Position numbers and translations under genes: made by a program. A DNA stretch of 64,000 nt. It comes from Hydractinia symbiolongicarpus. Taxonomy: Eukaryota; Cnidaria; Hydrozoa; Anthoathecata; Hydractiniidae. Below, piece after piece: positions 37,741 through 50,940 of the stretch. The notes beneath the pieces are model-generated. The model worked only from the letters and a program-made list of their open reading frames with translations. It was not told where the DNA came from and searched no databases. The stretch spans positions 1,240,001-1,304,000 of the forward strand of contig NC_079887.1 of assembly GCF_029227915.1 (NCBI RefSeq). The letters are read 5' to 3'. The first letter of the stretch is position 1; the number at the start of each line of letters is the position of its first letter.

Positions 37741-38551
37741 GTAAACTCATTTCCCGAACGATTTTTTAGATTATTTTTTTACCACTAAACGCATGAGACT
37801 TGTAGTTTTCAAAAATATTTTCATATTTGATGGGACGCTGAATAAAAGAAGTTTAATCGCAGGCAAACGAAAATCCGCGATTTCCCGTAAATCCCGGACT
37901 CGGCCCGTATAGTCAAAAGTATACAAAGAAAGTACCCAGGGAGTAAACTCATTTCCCGAACGATTTTTTAAATTATTTTTTCACCACTAAAACGCATGAG
38001 GCTTGTAGTTTTCAAAAATGTTTTCATTTTTGATGAGACGCTTAATGAAAGAGGTTTTATCGCCGGCAAACGAAATCCTGCGTTTTCCCGTAAATCCGGG
38101 GCTTAGCCCGTATAGTCGAATGTATACAAAGAAAGTACCCAGGGAGTAAACTCATTTCCCGAACGATTTTTTAAATTTTTTTTTCACCACTAAAATGTAT
38201 GAGACTTGTAGTTTTCAAAAATGTTTTCATTTTTGATGAGACGCTGAATAAAAGAAGTTTAATCGCCGGCAAACAAAAACCCGCGATTTCCCGTAAATCC
38301 CGGGCTTGGCCCGTATAGTCAAAAGTATACAAAGAAAGTACCCAGGGAGTAAACTCATTTCCCGAACGATTTTTTAAATTACTTTTTCACCACTAAAACG
38401 CATTAGACTTGTAGTTTTTAAAAATGTTTTCATTTTTGATGAGACGCTGAATAAAAGAAGTTTAATTGCCGGCAAACGAAAACCTGCGATTTCCCGTAAA
38501 TGCCGGACTCCGCCCGTATAGTCAAAAGTATACAAAGAAAGTACCCAGGGA
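37741..38551. repeat. Four-monomer unit (811 bp), copy 2
   Basis: Tandem copy at +811 (ttttttagatt 36,950 / 37,761; gcatgagg 37,183 / 37,994). The match stops near 38,555, where the next monomer reads aaacttatttccaaaacg. Confidence 0.82.
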
Positions 38552-38924
38552 GTAAACTTATTTCCAAAACGATTTTTTAAATTATTTTTTCACCACTAAA
38601 ACGCATAAGACTTGTAGTTTTTAAAAATGTTTTCATTTTTGATGAGACGCTGAATAAAAGAAGTTTAATCGCCGGCAAACGAAAACCCGCGATTTCCCGT
38701 AAATCCCGGACTCGGCCCGTATAGTTAAAAGTATACAAGGAAAGTACCCAGTGAGTAAACTCATTTCCCGAACGAATTTTTAAATTATTTTTTCACCACT
38801 AAAACGTATGAGACTTGTAGTTTTCAAAAATGTTTTCATTTTTACGACACGCTGAATAAAAGAAGTTTAATCGCCGGCAAACGAAAATCTGCGATTTCCC
38901 GTAAATCTTGGACTCGGCCCGTAT
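38317..38924. repeat. Three-monomer unit (608 bp), copy 1
   Basis: Contains a cgcattagac monomer, an acttatttccaaaacg/cataag monomer, and a cgtatgag monomer with a one-base deletion giving catttttacgacacgctg at about 38,836. That same deletion recurs at +608, which shows a shared origin. The left edge overlaps the 811 bp unit. Confidence 0.78.
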
Positions 38925-39532
38925 AGTCAAAAGTATACAAAGAAAGTACCCAGGGAGTAAACTCATTTCCCGAACGATTTTTTAAATTACTTTTTCACCA
39001 CTAAAACGCATTAGACTTGTAGTTTTTAAAAATGTTTTCATTTTTGATGAGACGCTGAATAAAAGAAGTTTAATTGCCGGCAAACGAAAACCTGCGATTT
39101 CCCGTAAATGCCGGACTCCGCCCGTATAGTCAAAAGTATACAAAGAAAGTACCCAGGGAGTAAACTTATTTCCAAAACGATTTTTTAAATTATTTTTTCA
39201 CCACTAAAACGCATAAGACTTGTAGTTTTTAAAAATGTTTTCATTTTTGATGAGACGCTGAATAAAAGAAGTTTAATCGCCGGCAAACGAAAACCCGCGA
39301 TTTCCCGTAAATCCCGGACTCGGCCCGTATAGTTAAAAGTATACAAGGAAAGTACCCAGTGAGTAAACTCATTTCCCGAACGAATTTTTAAATTATTTTT
39401 TCACCACTAAAACGTATGAGACTTGTAGTTTTCAAAAATGTTTTCATTTTTACGACACGCTGAATAAAAGAAGTTTAATCGCCGGCAAACGAAAATCTGC
39501 GATTTCCCGTAAATCTTGGACTCGGCCCGTAT
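38925..39532. repeat. Three-monomer unit (608 bp), copy 2
   Basis: Tandem copy with tttacgacac at 39,449 (38,841 in copy 1). A third partial copy runs on to about 39,720, ending where tgccggactccgcc becomes tgccggattcggcc. Confidence 0.78.
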
Positions 39533-41100
39533 AGTCAAAAGTATACAAAGAAAGTACCCAGGGAGTAAACTCATTTCCCGAACGATTTTTTAAATTACTT
39601 TTTCACCACTAAAACGCATTAGACTTGTAGTTTTTAAAAATGTTTTCATTTTTGATGAGACGCTGAATAAAAGAAGTTTAATTGCCGGCAAACGAAAACC
39701 TGCGATTTCCCGTAAATGCCGGATTCGGCCCGTATAGTCAAAAGTATACAAAGAAAGTACCCAGGGAGTAAACTCATTTCCCGAACGATTTTTTAAATTA
39801 CTTTTTCACCACTAAAACGCATTAGACTTGTAGTTTTTAAAAATGTTTTCATTTTTGATGAGACGCTGAATAAAAGAAGTTTAATCGCCGGCAAACAAAA
39901 ACCCGCGATTTCCCGTAAATCCCGGGCTTGGCCCGTATAGTCAAAAGTATACAAAGAAAGTACCCAGGGAGTAAACTCATTTCCCGAACGATTTTTTAAA
40001 TTACTTTTTCACCACTAAAACGCATTAGACTTGTAGTTTTTAAAAATGTTTTCATTTTTGATGAGACGCTGAATAAAAGAAGTTTAATTGCCGGCAAACG
40101 AAAACCTGCGATTTCCCGTAAATGCCGGACTCGGCCCGTATAGTCAAAAGTATACAAAGAAAGTACCCAGGGAGTAAACTTATTTCCAAAACGATTTTTT
40201 AAATTATTTTTTCACCACTAAAACGCATAAGACTTGTAGTTTTTAAAAATGTTTTCATTTTTGATGAGACCCTGAATAAAAGAAGTTTAATCGCCGGCAA
40301 ACGAAAACCCGCGATTTCCCGTAAATCCCGGGCTTGGCCCGTATAGTCAAAAGTATACAAAGAAAGTACCCAGGGAGTAAACTCATTTCCCGAACGATTT
40401 TTTAAATTACTTTTTCACCACTAAAACGCATGAGACTTGTAGTTTTTAAAAATGTTTTCATTTTTGATGAGACGCTGAATAAAAGAAGTTTAATCGCCGG
40501 CAAACGAAAACCCGCGATTTCCCGTAAATCCCGGACTCGGCCCGTATAGTTAAAAGTATACAAGGAAAGTACCCAGTGAGTAAACTCATTTCCCGAACGA
40601 ATTTTTAAATTATTTTTTCACCACTAAAACGTATGAGACTTGTAGTTTTCCAAAATGTTTTCATTTTTGATGAGACGCTTAATGAAAGAGGTTTTATCGC
40701 CGGCAAACGAAATCCCGCGTTTTCCCGTAAATCCGGGGCTTGGCCCGTATAGTCGAATGTATACAAAGAAAGTACCCAGGGATTAAACTCATTTCCCAAA
40801 CGATTTTTTTAAATTTTTTTTTCACCACTAAAACGCATGAGACTTGTAGTTTTCAAAAATGTTTTCATTTTTGATGAGACGCTGAATAAAAGAAGTTTAA
40901 TCGCCGGCAAACAAAAACCCGCGATTTCCCGTAAATCCCGGGCTTGGCCCGTATAGTCAAAAGTATACAAAGAAAGTACCCAGGGAGTAAACTCATTTCC
41001 CAAACGATTTTTTAAATTACTTTTTCACCACTAAAACGCATGAGACTTGTAGTTTTCAAAAATGTTTTAGTAAAGTACCCAGGGAGTAAACTCAGTTCCC
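39533..41100. repeat. Monomer stretch before the last half monomer
   Basis: Alternating cgcattagac monomers with tgccgga and cccgggc right ends (39,619; 39,821; 40,024) suggest single and double monomer exchanges. Then come a cataag monomer, a cgcatgag monomer with ttactttttcacc, a cgtatgag monomer with cttaatgaaagag, a gattttttt monomer, and half monomer 10. Confidence 0.65.
40987..41085. repeat. Half monomer 10 (99 bp), isolated
   Basis: Same junction, at 41,064, 4.3 kb from its nearest relative. The head (cccaaacgattttttaaattactttttcacc context, cgcatgag) again differs from that of the main lineage. It is the last half monomer in the window. Confidence 0.87.
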
Positions 41101-44100
41101 GAACGATTTTTTAGATTATTTTTTTACCACTAAACGCATGAGACTTGTAGTTTTCAAAAATATTTTCATATTTGATGGGACGCTGAATAAAAGAAGTTTA
41201 ATCGCAGGCAAACGAAAATCCGCGATTTCCCGTAAATCCCGGACTCGGCCCGTATAGTCAAAAGTATACAAAGAAAGTACCCAGGGAGTAAACTCATTTC
41301 CCGAACGATTTTTTAAATTATTTTTTCACCACTAAAACGCATGAGGCTTGTAGTTTTCAAAAATGTTTTCATTTTTGATGAGACGCTTAATGAAAGAGGT
41401 TTTATCGCCGGCAAACGAAATCCCGCGTTTTCCCGTAAATCCGGGGCTTAGCCCGTATAGCCGAATGTATACAAAGAAAGTACCCAGGGAGTAAACTCAT
41501 TTCCCGAACGATTTTTTAATTTTTTTTTTCACCACTAAAATGTATGAGACTTGTAGTTTTCAAAAATGTTTTCATTTTTGATGAGACGCTGAATAAAAGA
41601 AGTTTAATCGCCGGCAAACAAAAACCCGCGATTTCCCGTAAATCCCGGGCTTGGCCCGTATAGTCAAAAGTATACAAAGAAAGTACCCAGGGAGTAAACT
41701 CATTTCCCGAACGATTTTTTAAATTACTTTTTCACCAGTAAAACGCATTAGACTTGTAGTTTTTAAAAATGTTTTCATTTTTGATGAGACGCTGAATAAA
41801 AGAAGTTTAATTGCCGGCAAACGAAAACCTGCGATTTCCCGTAAATGCCGGACTCGGCCCGTATAGTCAAAAGTATACAAAGAAAGTACCCAGGGAGTAT
41901 ACTTATTTCCAAAACGATTTTTTAAATTATTTTCTCACCACTAAAACGCATAAGACTTGTAGTTTTTAAAAATGTTTTCATTTTTGATGAGACGCTGAAT
42001 AAAAGAAGTTTAATCGCCGGCAAACGAAAACCCGCGATTTCCCGTAAATCCCGGGCTTGGCCCGTATAGTCAAAAGTATACAAAGAAAGTACCCAGGGAG
42101 TAAACTCATTTCCCGAACGATTTTTTAAATTACTTTTTCACCACTAAAACGCATGAGACTTGTAGTTTTTAAAAATGTTTTCATTTTTGATGAGACGCTG
42201 AATAAAAGAAGTTTAATCGCCGGCAAACGAAAACCCGCGATTTCCCGTAAATCCCGGACTCGGCCCGTATAGTTAAAAGTATACAAGGAAAGTACCCAGT
42301 GAGTAAACTCATTTCCCGAACGAATTTTTAAATTATTTTTTCACCACTAAAGCGTATGAGACTTGTAGTTTTCAAAAATGTTTTCATTTTTGACGACACG
42401 CTGAATAAAAGAAGTTTAATCGCCGGCAAACGAAAATCTGCGATTTCCCGTAAATCTTGGACTCGGCCCGTATAGTCAAAAGTATACAAAGAAAGTACCC
42501 AGGGAGTAAACTCATTTCCCGAACGATTTTTTAAATTACTTTTTCACCACTAAAACGCATTAGACTTGTAGTTTTTAAAAATGTTTTCATTTTTGATGAG
42601 ACGCTGAATAAAAGAAGTTTAATTGCCGGCAAACGAAAACCTGCGATTTCCCGTAAATGCCGGACTCGGCCCGTATAGTCAAAAGTATACAAAGAAAGTA
42701 CCCAGGGAGTAAACTCATTTCCCGAACGATTTTTTAAATTACTTTTTCACCACTAAAACGCATTAGACTTGTAGTTTTTAAAAATGTTTTCATTTTTGAT
42801 GAGACGCTGAATAAAAGAAGTTTAATCGCCGGCAAACAAAAACCCGCGATTTCCCGTAAATCCCGGTCTTGGCCCGTATAGTCAAAAGTATACAAAGAAA
42901 GTACCCAGGGAGTAAACTCATTTCCCGAACGATTTTTTAATGTACTTTTTCACCACTAAAACGCATTAGACTTGTAGTTTTTAAATTTTTTTTCATTTTT
43001 GATGAGACGCTGAATAAAAGAAGTTTAATTGCCGGCAAACGAAAACCTGCGATTTCCCGTAAATGCCGGACTCGGCCCGTATAGTCAAAAGTATACAAAG
43101 AAAGTACCCAGGGAGTAAACTTATTTCCAAAACGATTTTTTAAATTATTTTTTCACCACTAAAACGCATAAGACTTGTAGTTTTTAAAAATGTTTTCATT
43201 TTTGATGAGACGCTGAATAAAAGAAGTTTAATCGCCGGCAAACGAAAACCCGCGATTTCCCGTAAATCCCGGGCTTGGCCCGTATAGTCAAAAGTATACA
43301 AAGAAAGTACCCAGGGAGTAAACTCATTTCCCGAACGATTTTTTAAATTACTTTTTCACCACTAAAAGGCATGAGACTTGTAGTTTTTAAAAATGTTTTC
43401 ATTTTTGATGAGACGCTGAATAAAAGAAGTTTAATCGCCGGCAAACGAAAACCCGCGATTTCCCGTAAATCCCGGACTCGGCCCGTATAGTTAAAAGTAT
43501 ACAAGGAAAGTACCCAGTGAGTAAACTCATTTCCCGAACGAATTATTAAATTATTTTTTCACCACTAAAACGTATGAGACTTGTAGTTTTCAAAAATGTT
43601 TTCATTTTTGACGACACGCTGAATAAAAGAAGTTTAATCGCCGGCAAACGAAAATCTGCGATTTCCCGTAAATCTTGGACTCGGCCCGTATAGTCAAAAG
43701 TATACAAGGAAAGTACCCAGGGAGTAAACTCATTTCCCGAACGATTTTTTAAATTACTTTTTCACCACTAAAACGCATTAGACTTGTAGTTTTTAAAAAT
43801 GTTTTCATTTTTGATGAGACGCTGAATAAAAGAAGTTTAATTGCCGGCAAACGAAAACCTGCGATTTCCCGTAAATGCCGGACTCGGCCCGTATAGTCAA
43901 AAGTATACAAAGAAAGTACCCAGGGAGTAAACTTATTTCCAAAACGATTTTTTAAATTATTTTTTCACCACTAAAACGCATAAGACTTGTAGTTTTTAAA
44001 AATGTTTTCATTTTTGATGAGACGCTGAATAAAAAAACTTTAATCGCCGGCAAACGAAAACCCGCGATTTCCCGTAAATCCCGGGCTTGGCCCGTATAGT

Positions 44101-44340
44101 CAAAAGTATACAAAGAAAGTACCCAGGGAGTAAACTCATTTCCCGAACGATTTTTTAAATTACATTTTCACCACTAAAACGCATGAGACTTGTAGTTTTT
44201 AAAAATGTTTTCATTTTTGATGAGACCCTGAATAAAAGAAGTTTAATCGCCGGCAAACAAAAACCTGCGATTTCCCGTAAATCCCGGACTTGGCCCGTAT
44301 AGTCAAAAGTATACAAAGAAAGTACCCAGGGAGTAAACTC
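41101..44340. repeat. Six-monomer (1,218 bp) offset duplication
   Basis: 41,106-41,560 resembles 37,761-38,215 (ttttttagatt, gcatgagg, aaaatgtatgag). About 41,600-42,710 is repeated at about 42,818-43,928: acttatttcc 41,901 / 43,119 and tgacgacacg 42,391 / 43,609 are both 1,218 apart. Private changes include agtatactta and ttttctcacc in copy 1, and ttttttaatgtac and aattattaaatt in copy 2. A further partial copy begins at 43,931, four monomers on. Confidence 0.72.
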
Positions 44341-47160
44341 ATTTCCCGAACGATTTTTTAAATTATTTTTTCACCACTAAAACGCATGAGACTTGTAGTT
44401 TTCAAAAATGTTTTCTTTTTTGATGAGACGCTTAATGAAAGAGGTTTTATCGCCGGCAAACGAAATCCCGCGTTTTACCGTAAATCCGGGGCTTAGCCCG
44501 TATAGTCGAATGTATACAAAAAAAGTACCCAGGGAGTAAACTCATTTCCCGAACGATTTTTTAAATTTTTTTTTCACCACTAAAACGTATGAGACTTGTA
44601 GTTTTCAAAAATGTTTTCATTTTTGATGAGACGCTGAATAAAACAAGTTTAATCGCCGGCAAACAAAAACCCGCGATTTCCCGTAAATCCCGGGCTTTGC
44701 CCGTATAGTCAAAAATATACAAGAAAAGTACCCAGTGAGTAAACTCATTTCCCGAACGAATTTTTAAATTATTTTTTCACCACTAAAACGCATGAGACTT
44801 GTAGTTTTCAGAAATGTTTTCATTTTTGATGAGACGCTTAATGAAAGTGGTTTAATCGCCGGCAAACGAAAACCCGCGATTTCCCGTAAATCCCGGGCTT
44901 GGCCCGTATAGTCGAATGTATACAAAGAAAGTACCCTGTGAGTACACTCATTTCCAAAACGATTTTTTAAATTATCTTTTCACCACTAAAACGCTTGAGA
45001 CTTGTGGTTTTCAAAAATGTTTTCATTTTTGATGAGACGCTAAATAAAAGAAGTTTAATCGCCGGCAAACGAAAACCCGCCATTTCCCGTAAACCCCAGA
45101 CTCGGCCCGCATAGTCAAAAGTATGCAAAGAAAGTACGCAGGGTGTAAGCTCATTTCCCGAACGATTTTTTAAATTATTATTTCACCACTAAAGCCCATG
45201 AGACTTGTAGTATTTAAAAATACTTTCATTTTTGATGAGACGCCGAATAAAAGAAGTTTAATCGCCGGTAAACAAAAACCCACGACTTCCCGTAAATCCC
45301 GGACTCGGCCCGTATAGTCAAAAGTATACAAAGAAAGTACCCAGGGAGTAAACTTATTTCCAAAACGATTTTTTAAATTATTTTTTCACCACTAAAACGC
45401 ATAAGACTTGTAGTTTTTAAAAATGTTTTCATTTTTGATGAGACGCTGAATAAAAGAAGTTTAATCGCCGGCAAACGAAAACCCGCGATTTCCCGTTAAT
45501 CCCGGGCTTGGCCGTATAGTCAAAAGTATACAAAGAAAGTACCCAGGGAGTAAACTCATTTCCCGAACGATTTTTTAAATTACTTTTTCACCACTAAAAC
45601 GCATGAGACTTGTAGTTTTTAAAAATGTTTTCATTTTTGATGAGACGCTGAATAAAAGAAGTTTAATCGCCGGCAAACGAAAACCCGCGATTTCCCGTAA
45701 ATCCCGGACTCGGCCCGTATAGTCAAAAGTATACAAAGAAAGTACCCAGGGAGTAAACTCATTTCCCGAACGATTTTTTAAATTATTTTTTCACCACTAA
45801 AACGCATGAGACTTGTAGTTTTCAAAAATGTTTTCTTTTTTGATGAGACGCTTAATGAAAGAGGTTTTATCGCCGGCAAACGAAATCCCGCGTTTTCCCG
45901 TAAATCCGGGGCTTAGCCCGTATAGTCGAATGTATACAAAGAAAGTACCCAGGGAGTAAACTCATTTCCCGAACGATTTTTTAAATTTTTTTTTCACCAC
46001 TAAAACGTATGAGACTTGTAGTTTTTAAAATTGTTTTCATTTTTGATGAGACGCTGAATAAAAGAAGTTTAATCGCCGGCAAACAAAAACCCGCGATTTC
46101 CCGTAAATCCCGGGCTTGCCCCGTATAGTCAAAAGTATACAAGAAAAGTACCCAGTGAGTAAACTCATTTCCCGAACGAATTTTTAAATTATTTTTTCAC
46201 CACTAAAACGTATGAGACTTGTAGTTTTTAAAATTGTTTTCATTTTTGATGAGACGCTTAATGAAAGTGGTTTAATCGCCGGCAAACGAAAACCCGCGAT
46301 TTCCCGTAAATCCCGGGCTTGGCCCGTATAGTCGAATGTATACAAAGAAAGTACCCTGTGAGTAAACTCATTTCCAAAACGATTTTTTAAATTTTCTTTT
46401 CACCACTAAAACGCTTGAGACTTGTGGTTTTCAAAAATGTTTTCATTTTTGATGAGACGCTAAATAAAAGAAGTTTAATCGCCGGCAAACGAAAACCCGC
46501 CATTTCCCGTAAACCCCAGACTCGGCCCGCATAGTCAAAAGTATACAAAGAAAGTACGCAGGGTGTAAGCTCATTTCCCGAACGATTTTTTAAATTATTA
46601 TTTCACCACTAAAGCCCATGAGACTTGTAGTATTTAAAAATACTTTCATTTTTGATGAGACGCTGAATAAAAGAAGTTTAATCGCCGGCAAACAAAAACC
46701 CACGACATCCCGTAAATCCCGGACTCGGCCCGTATAGTCAAAAGTATACAAAGAAAGTACCCAGGAAGTAAACTCATTTCGCGAACGATTTTTTAAATTT
46801 TTTTTTCACCACTTAAACGCATGAGACTTGTAGTTTTTAAAAATGTTTTCATTTTTGACGACACGCTGAATAAAAGAAGTTTAATCGCCGGCAAACGAAA
46901 ACCTGCGATTTCCCGTAAATCCCGGACTCGGCCCGTATAGTCAAAAGTGTACAAAGAAAGTACCCAGGGTGTAAACTCATTTCCCGAACGATTTTTTAAA
47001 TTATTTTTTCACCACTAAAACGTATGAGAATTGTAGTTTTCAAAAATGTTTTCATTTTTGATGACACGCTGAATAAAAGAAGTTTAATCGCCGGCAAACA
47101 AAAATCGGCGATTTCCCGTAAATCCCGGACACGGCCCGTATAGTCAAAAGTATACAAAGA
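44341..47160. repeat. Seven-monomer unit (1,420 bp), two copies with five positions conserved
   Basis: The 'R' monomer (ttttcttttttgatg, cttaatgaaagag, aaatcccgcgtttt) occurs at 44,411, 45,831 and 47,252, spaced 1,420 and 1,421. A cgcttgagacttgtgg monomer occurs at 44,992, 46,412 and 47,833 with the same spacing. After R the order is a T9/cgtatgag monomer, acaagaaaagtacccag, cttgag with cccgccatttccc, then agcccatgag with tagtatttaaaaatac. The last two positions differ between copies: cataag and ttacttttt types in the first, gacgacacgctg and gagaattg types in the second. Confidence 0.8.
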
Positions 47161-48909
47161 AAGTACCCAGGGAGTAAACTCATTTCCCGAACGATTTTTT
47201 AAATTATTTTTTCACCACTAAAACGCATGAGACTTGTAGTTTTCAAAAATGTTTTCTTTTTTGATGAGACGCTTAATGAAAGAGTTTTTATCGCCGGCAA
47301 ACGAAATCCCGCGTTTTCCCGTAAATCCGGGGCTTAGCCCGTATAGTCGAATGTATACAAAGAAAGTACCCAGGGAGTAAACTCATTTCCCGAACGATTT
47401 TTTAAATTTTTTTTTCACCACTAAAACGTATGAGACTTGTAGTTTTCAAAAATGTTTTCATTTTTGATGAGACGCTGAATAAAAGAAGTTTAATCGCCGG
47501 CAAACAAAAACCCGCGATTTCCCGTAAATCCCGGGCTTGGCCCGTATAGTCAAAAGTATACAAGAAAAGTACCCAGTGAGTAAACTCATTTCCCGAACGA
47601 ATTTTTAAATTATTTTTTCACCACTAAAACGCATGAGATTTGTAGTTTTCAGAAACGTTTTCATTTTTGATGAGACGCTTAATGAAAGTGGTTTAATCGC
47701 CGGCAAACGAAAACCCGCGATTTCCCGTAAATCCCGGGCTTGGCCCGTATAGTCGAATGTATACAAAGAAAGTACCTTGTGAGTAAACTCATTTCCAAAA
47801 CGATTTTTTAAATTTTCTTTTCACCACTAAAACGCTTGAGACTTGTGGTTTTCAAAAATGTTTTCATTTTTGATGAGACGCTAAATAAAAGAAGTTTAAT
47901 CGCCGGCAAACGAAAACCCGCCATTTCCCGTAAACCCCAGACTCGGCCCGCATAGTCAAAAGTATACAAAGAAAGTACGCAGGGTGTAAGCTCATTTCCC
48001 GAACGATTTTTTAAATTATTATTTCACCACTAAAGCCCATGAGACTTGTAGTATTTAAAAATACTTTCATTTTTGATGAAACCCTGAATAAAAGAAGTTT
48101 AATCACCGGCAAACAAAAACCCACGACTTCCCGTAAATCCCGGACTCGGCCCGTACAGTCAAAAGTATACAAAGAAAGTACCCAGGAAGTAAACTCATTT
48201 CCCGAACGATTTTTTAAATTTTTTTTTCACCACTAAAACGCATGAGACTTGTAGTTTTTAAAAATGTTTTCATTTTTAATGAGACGCTGAATAAAAGAAC
48301 TTTAATCGCCGGCAAACGAAAACCCGCGATTTCCCGTAAATCCCGGACTCGGCCCGTATAGTTAAAAGTATACAAGGAAAGTACCCAGTGTGTAAACTCA
48401 TTTCCCGAACGAATTTTTAAATTATTTTTTCACCACTAAAACGTATGAGACTTGTAGTTTTCAAAATTGTTTTCATTTTTGACGACACGCTGAATAAAAG
48501 AAGTTTAATCGCCGGCAAACGAAAACCTGCGATTTCCCGTAAATCCCGGACTCGGCCCGTATAGTCAAAAGTATACAAAGAAAGTACCCAGGGTGTAAAC
48601 TCATTTCCCGAACGATTTTTTAAATTATTTTTTCACCACTAAAACGCATGAGACTTGTAGTTTTTAAAAATGTTTTCATTTTTGACGACACGCTGAATAA
48701 AAGAAGTTTAATCGCCGGCAAACGAAAACCTGCGATTTCCCGTAAATCCCGGACTCGGCCCGTATAGTCAAAAGTGTACAAAGAAAGTACCCAGGGTGTA
48801 AACTCATTTCCCGAACGATTTTTTAAATTATTTTTTCACCACTAAAACGTATGAGAATTGTAGTTTTCAAAAATGTTTTCATTTTTGATGACACGCTGAA
48901 TAAAAGAAG
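46880..48909. repeat. Ten-monomer unit (2,030 bp), copy 1
   Basis: aaaatcggcgattt with ggacacggcc, gagtttttatcgcc, gagatttgtag with agaaacg, gtaccttgtgag, gaaaccctgaat, gtacagtc and tttttaatgag all recur at exactly +2,030 (for example cgcttgag 47,833 / 49,863). In the stretches I compared base by base I found no difference. The unit extends the seven-monomer unit with gacgacacgctg and gagaattg monomers. Confidence 0.86.
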
Positions 48910-50940
48910 TTTAATCGCCGGCAAACGAAAACCTGCGATTTCCCGTAAATCCCGGACTCGGCCCGTATAGTCAAAAGTGTACAAAGAAAGTACCCAGGGT
49001 GTAAACTCATTTCCCGAACGATTTTTTAAATTATTTTTTCACCACTAAAACGTATGAGAATTGTAGTTTTCAAAAATGTTTTCATTTTTGATGACACGCT
49101 GAATAAAAGAAGTTTAATCGCCGGCAAACAAAAATCGGCGATTTCCCGTAAATCCCGGACACGGCCCGTATAGTCAAAAGTATACAAAGAAAGTACCCAG
49201 GGAGTAAACTCATTTCCCGAACGATTTTTTAAATTATTTTTTCACCACTAAAACGCATGAGACTTGTAGTTTTCAAAAATGTTTTCTTTTTTGATGAGAC
49301 GCTTAATGAAAGAGTTTTTATCGCCGGCAAACGAAATCCCGCGTTTTCCCGTAAATCCGGGGCTTAGCCCGTATAGTCGAATGTATACAAAGAAAGTACC
49401 CAGGGAGTAAACTCATTTCCCGAACGATTTTTTAAATTTTTTTTTCACCACTAAAACGTATGAGACTTGTAGTTTTCAAAAATGTTTTCATTTTTGATGA
49501 GACGCTGAATAAAAGAAGTTTAATCGCCGGCAAACAAAAACCCGCGATTTCCCGTAAATCCCGGGCTTGGCCCGTATAGTCAAAAGTATACAAGAAAAGT
49601 ACCCAGTGAGTAAACTCATTTCCCGAACGAATTTTTAAATTATTTTTTCACCACTAAAACGCATGAGATTTGTAGTTTTCAGAAACGTTTTCATTTTTGA
49701 TGAGACGCTTAATGAAAGTGGTTTAATCGCCGGCAAACGAAAACCCGCGATTTCCCGTAAATCCCGGGCTTGGCCCGTATAGTCGAATGTATACAAAGAA
49801 AGTACCTTGTGAGTAAACTCATTTCCAAAACGATTTTTTAAATTTTCTTTTCACCACTAAAACGCTTGAGACTTGTGGTTTTCAAAAATGTTTTCATTTT
49901 TGATGAGACGCTAAATAAAAGAAGTTTAATCGCCGGCAAACGAAAACCCGCCATTTCCCGTAAACCCCAGACTCGGCCCGCATAGTCAAAAGTATACAAA
50001 GAAAGTACGCAGGGTGTAAGCTCATTTCCCGAACGATTTTTTAAATTATTATTTCACCACTAAAGCCCATGAGACTTGTAGTATTTAAAAATACTTTCAT
50101 TTTTGATGAAACCCTGAATAAAAGAAGTTTAATCACCGGCAAACAAAAACCCACGACTTCCCGTAAATCCCGGACTCGGCCCGTACAGTCAAAAGTATAC
50201 AAAGAAAGTACCCAGGAAGTAAACTCATTTCCCGAACGATTTTTTAAATTTTTTTTTCACCACTAAAACGCATGAGACTTGTAGTTTTTAAAAATGTTTT
50301 CATTTTTAATGAGACGCTGAATAAAAGAACTTTAATCGCCGGCAAACGAAAACCCGCGATTTCCCGTAAATCCCGGACTCGGCCCGTATAGTTAAAAGTA
50401 TACAAGGAAAGTACCCAGTGTGTAAACTCATTTCCCGAACGAATTTTTAAATTATTTTTTCACCACTAAAACGTATGAGACTTGTAGTTTTCAAAATTGT
50501 TTTCATTTTTGACGACACGCTGAATAAAAGAAGTTTAATCGCCGGCAAACGAAAACCTGCGATTTCCCGTAAATCCCGGACTCGGCCCGTATAGTCAAAA
50601 GTATACAAAGAAAGTACCCAGGGTGTAAACTCATTTCCCGAACGATTTTTTAAATTATTTTTTCACCACTAAAACGCATGAGACTTGTAGTTTTTAAAAA
50701 TGTTTTCATTTTTGACGACACGCTGAATAAAAGAAGTTTAATCGCCGGCAAACGAAAACCTGCGATTTCCCGTAAATCCCGGACTCGGCCCGTATAGTCA
50801 AAAGTGTACAAAGAAAGTACCCAGGGTGTAAACTCATTTCCCGAACGATTTTTTAAATTATTTTTTCACCACTAAAACGTATGAGAATTGTAGTTTTCAA
50901 AAATGTTTTCATTTTTGATGACACGCTGAATAAAAGAAGT
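48910..50940. repeat. Ten-monomer unit (2,030 bp), copy 2
   Basis: Tandem, apparently identical copy of the preceding unit. It ends where caaaaatccgcg with cctggactcgg replaces caaacgaaaacctgcg. The duplication leaves two adjacent gagaattg monomers with gtgtacaaag (about 48,850 and 49,050) at the join but only one at the right end. Confidence 0.86.
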
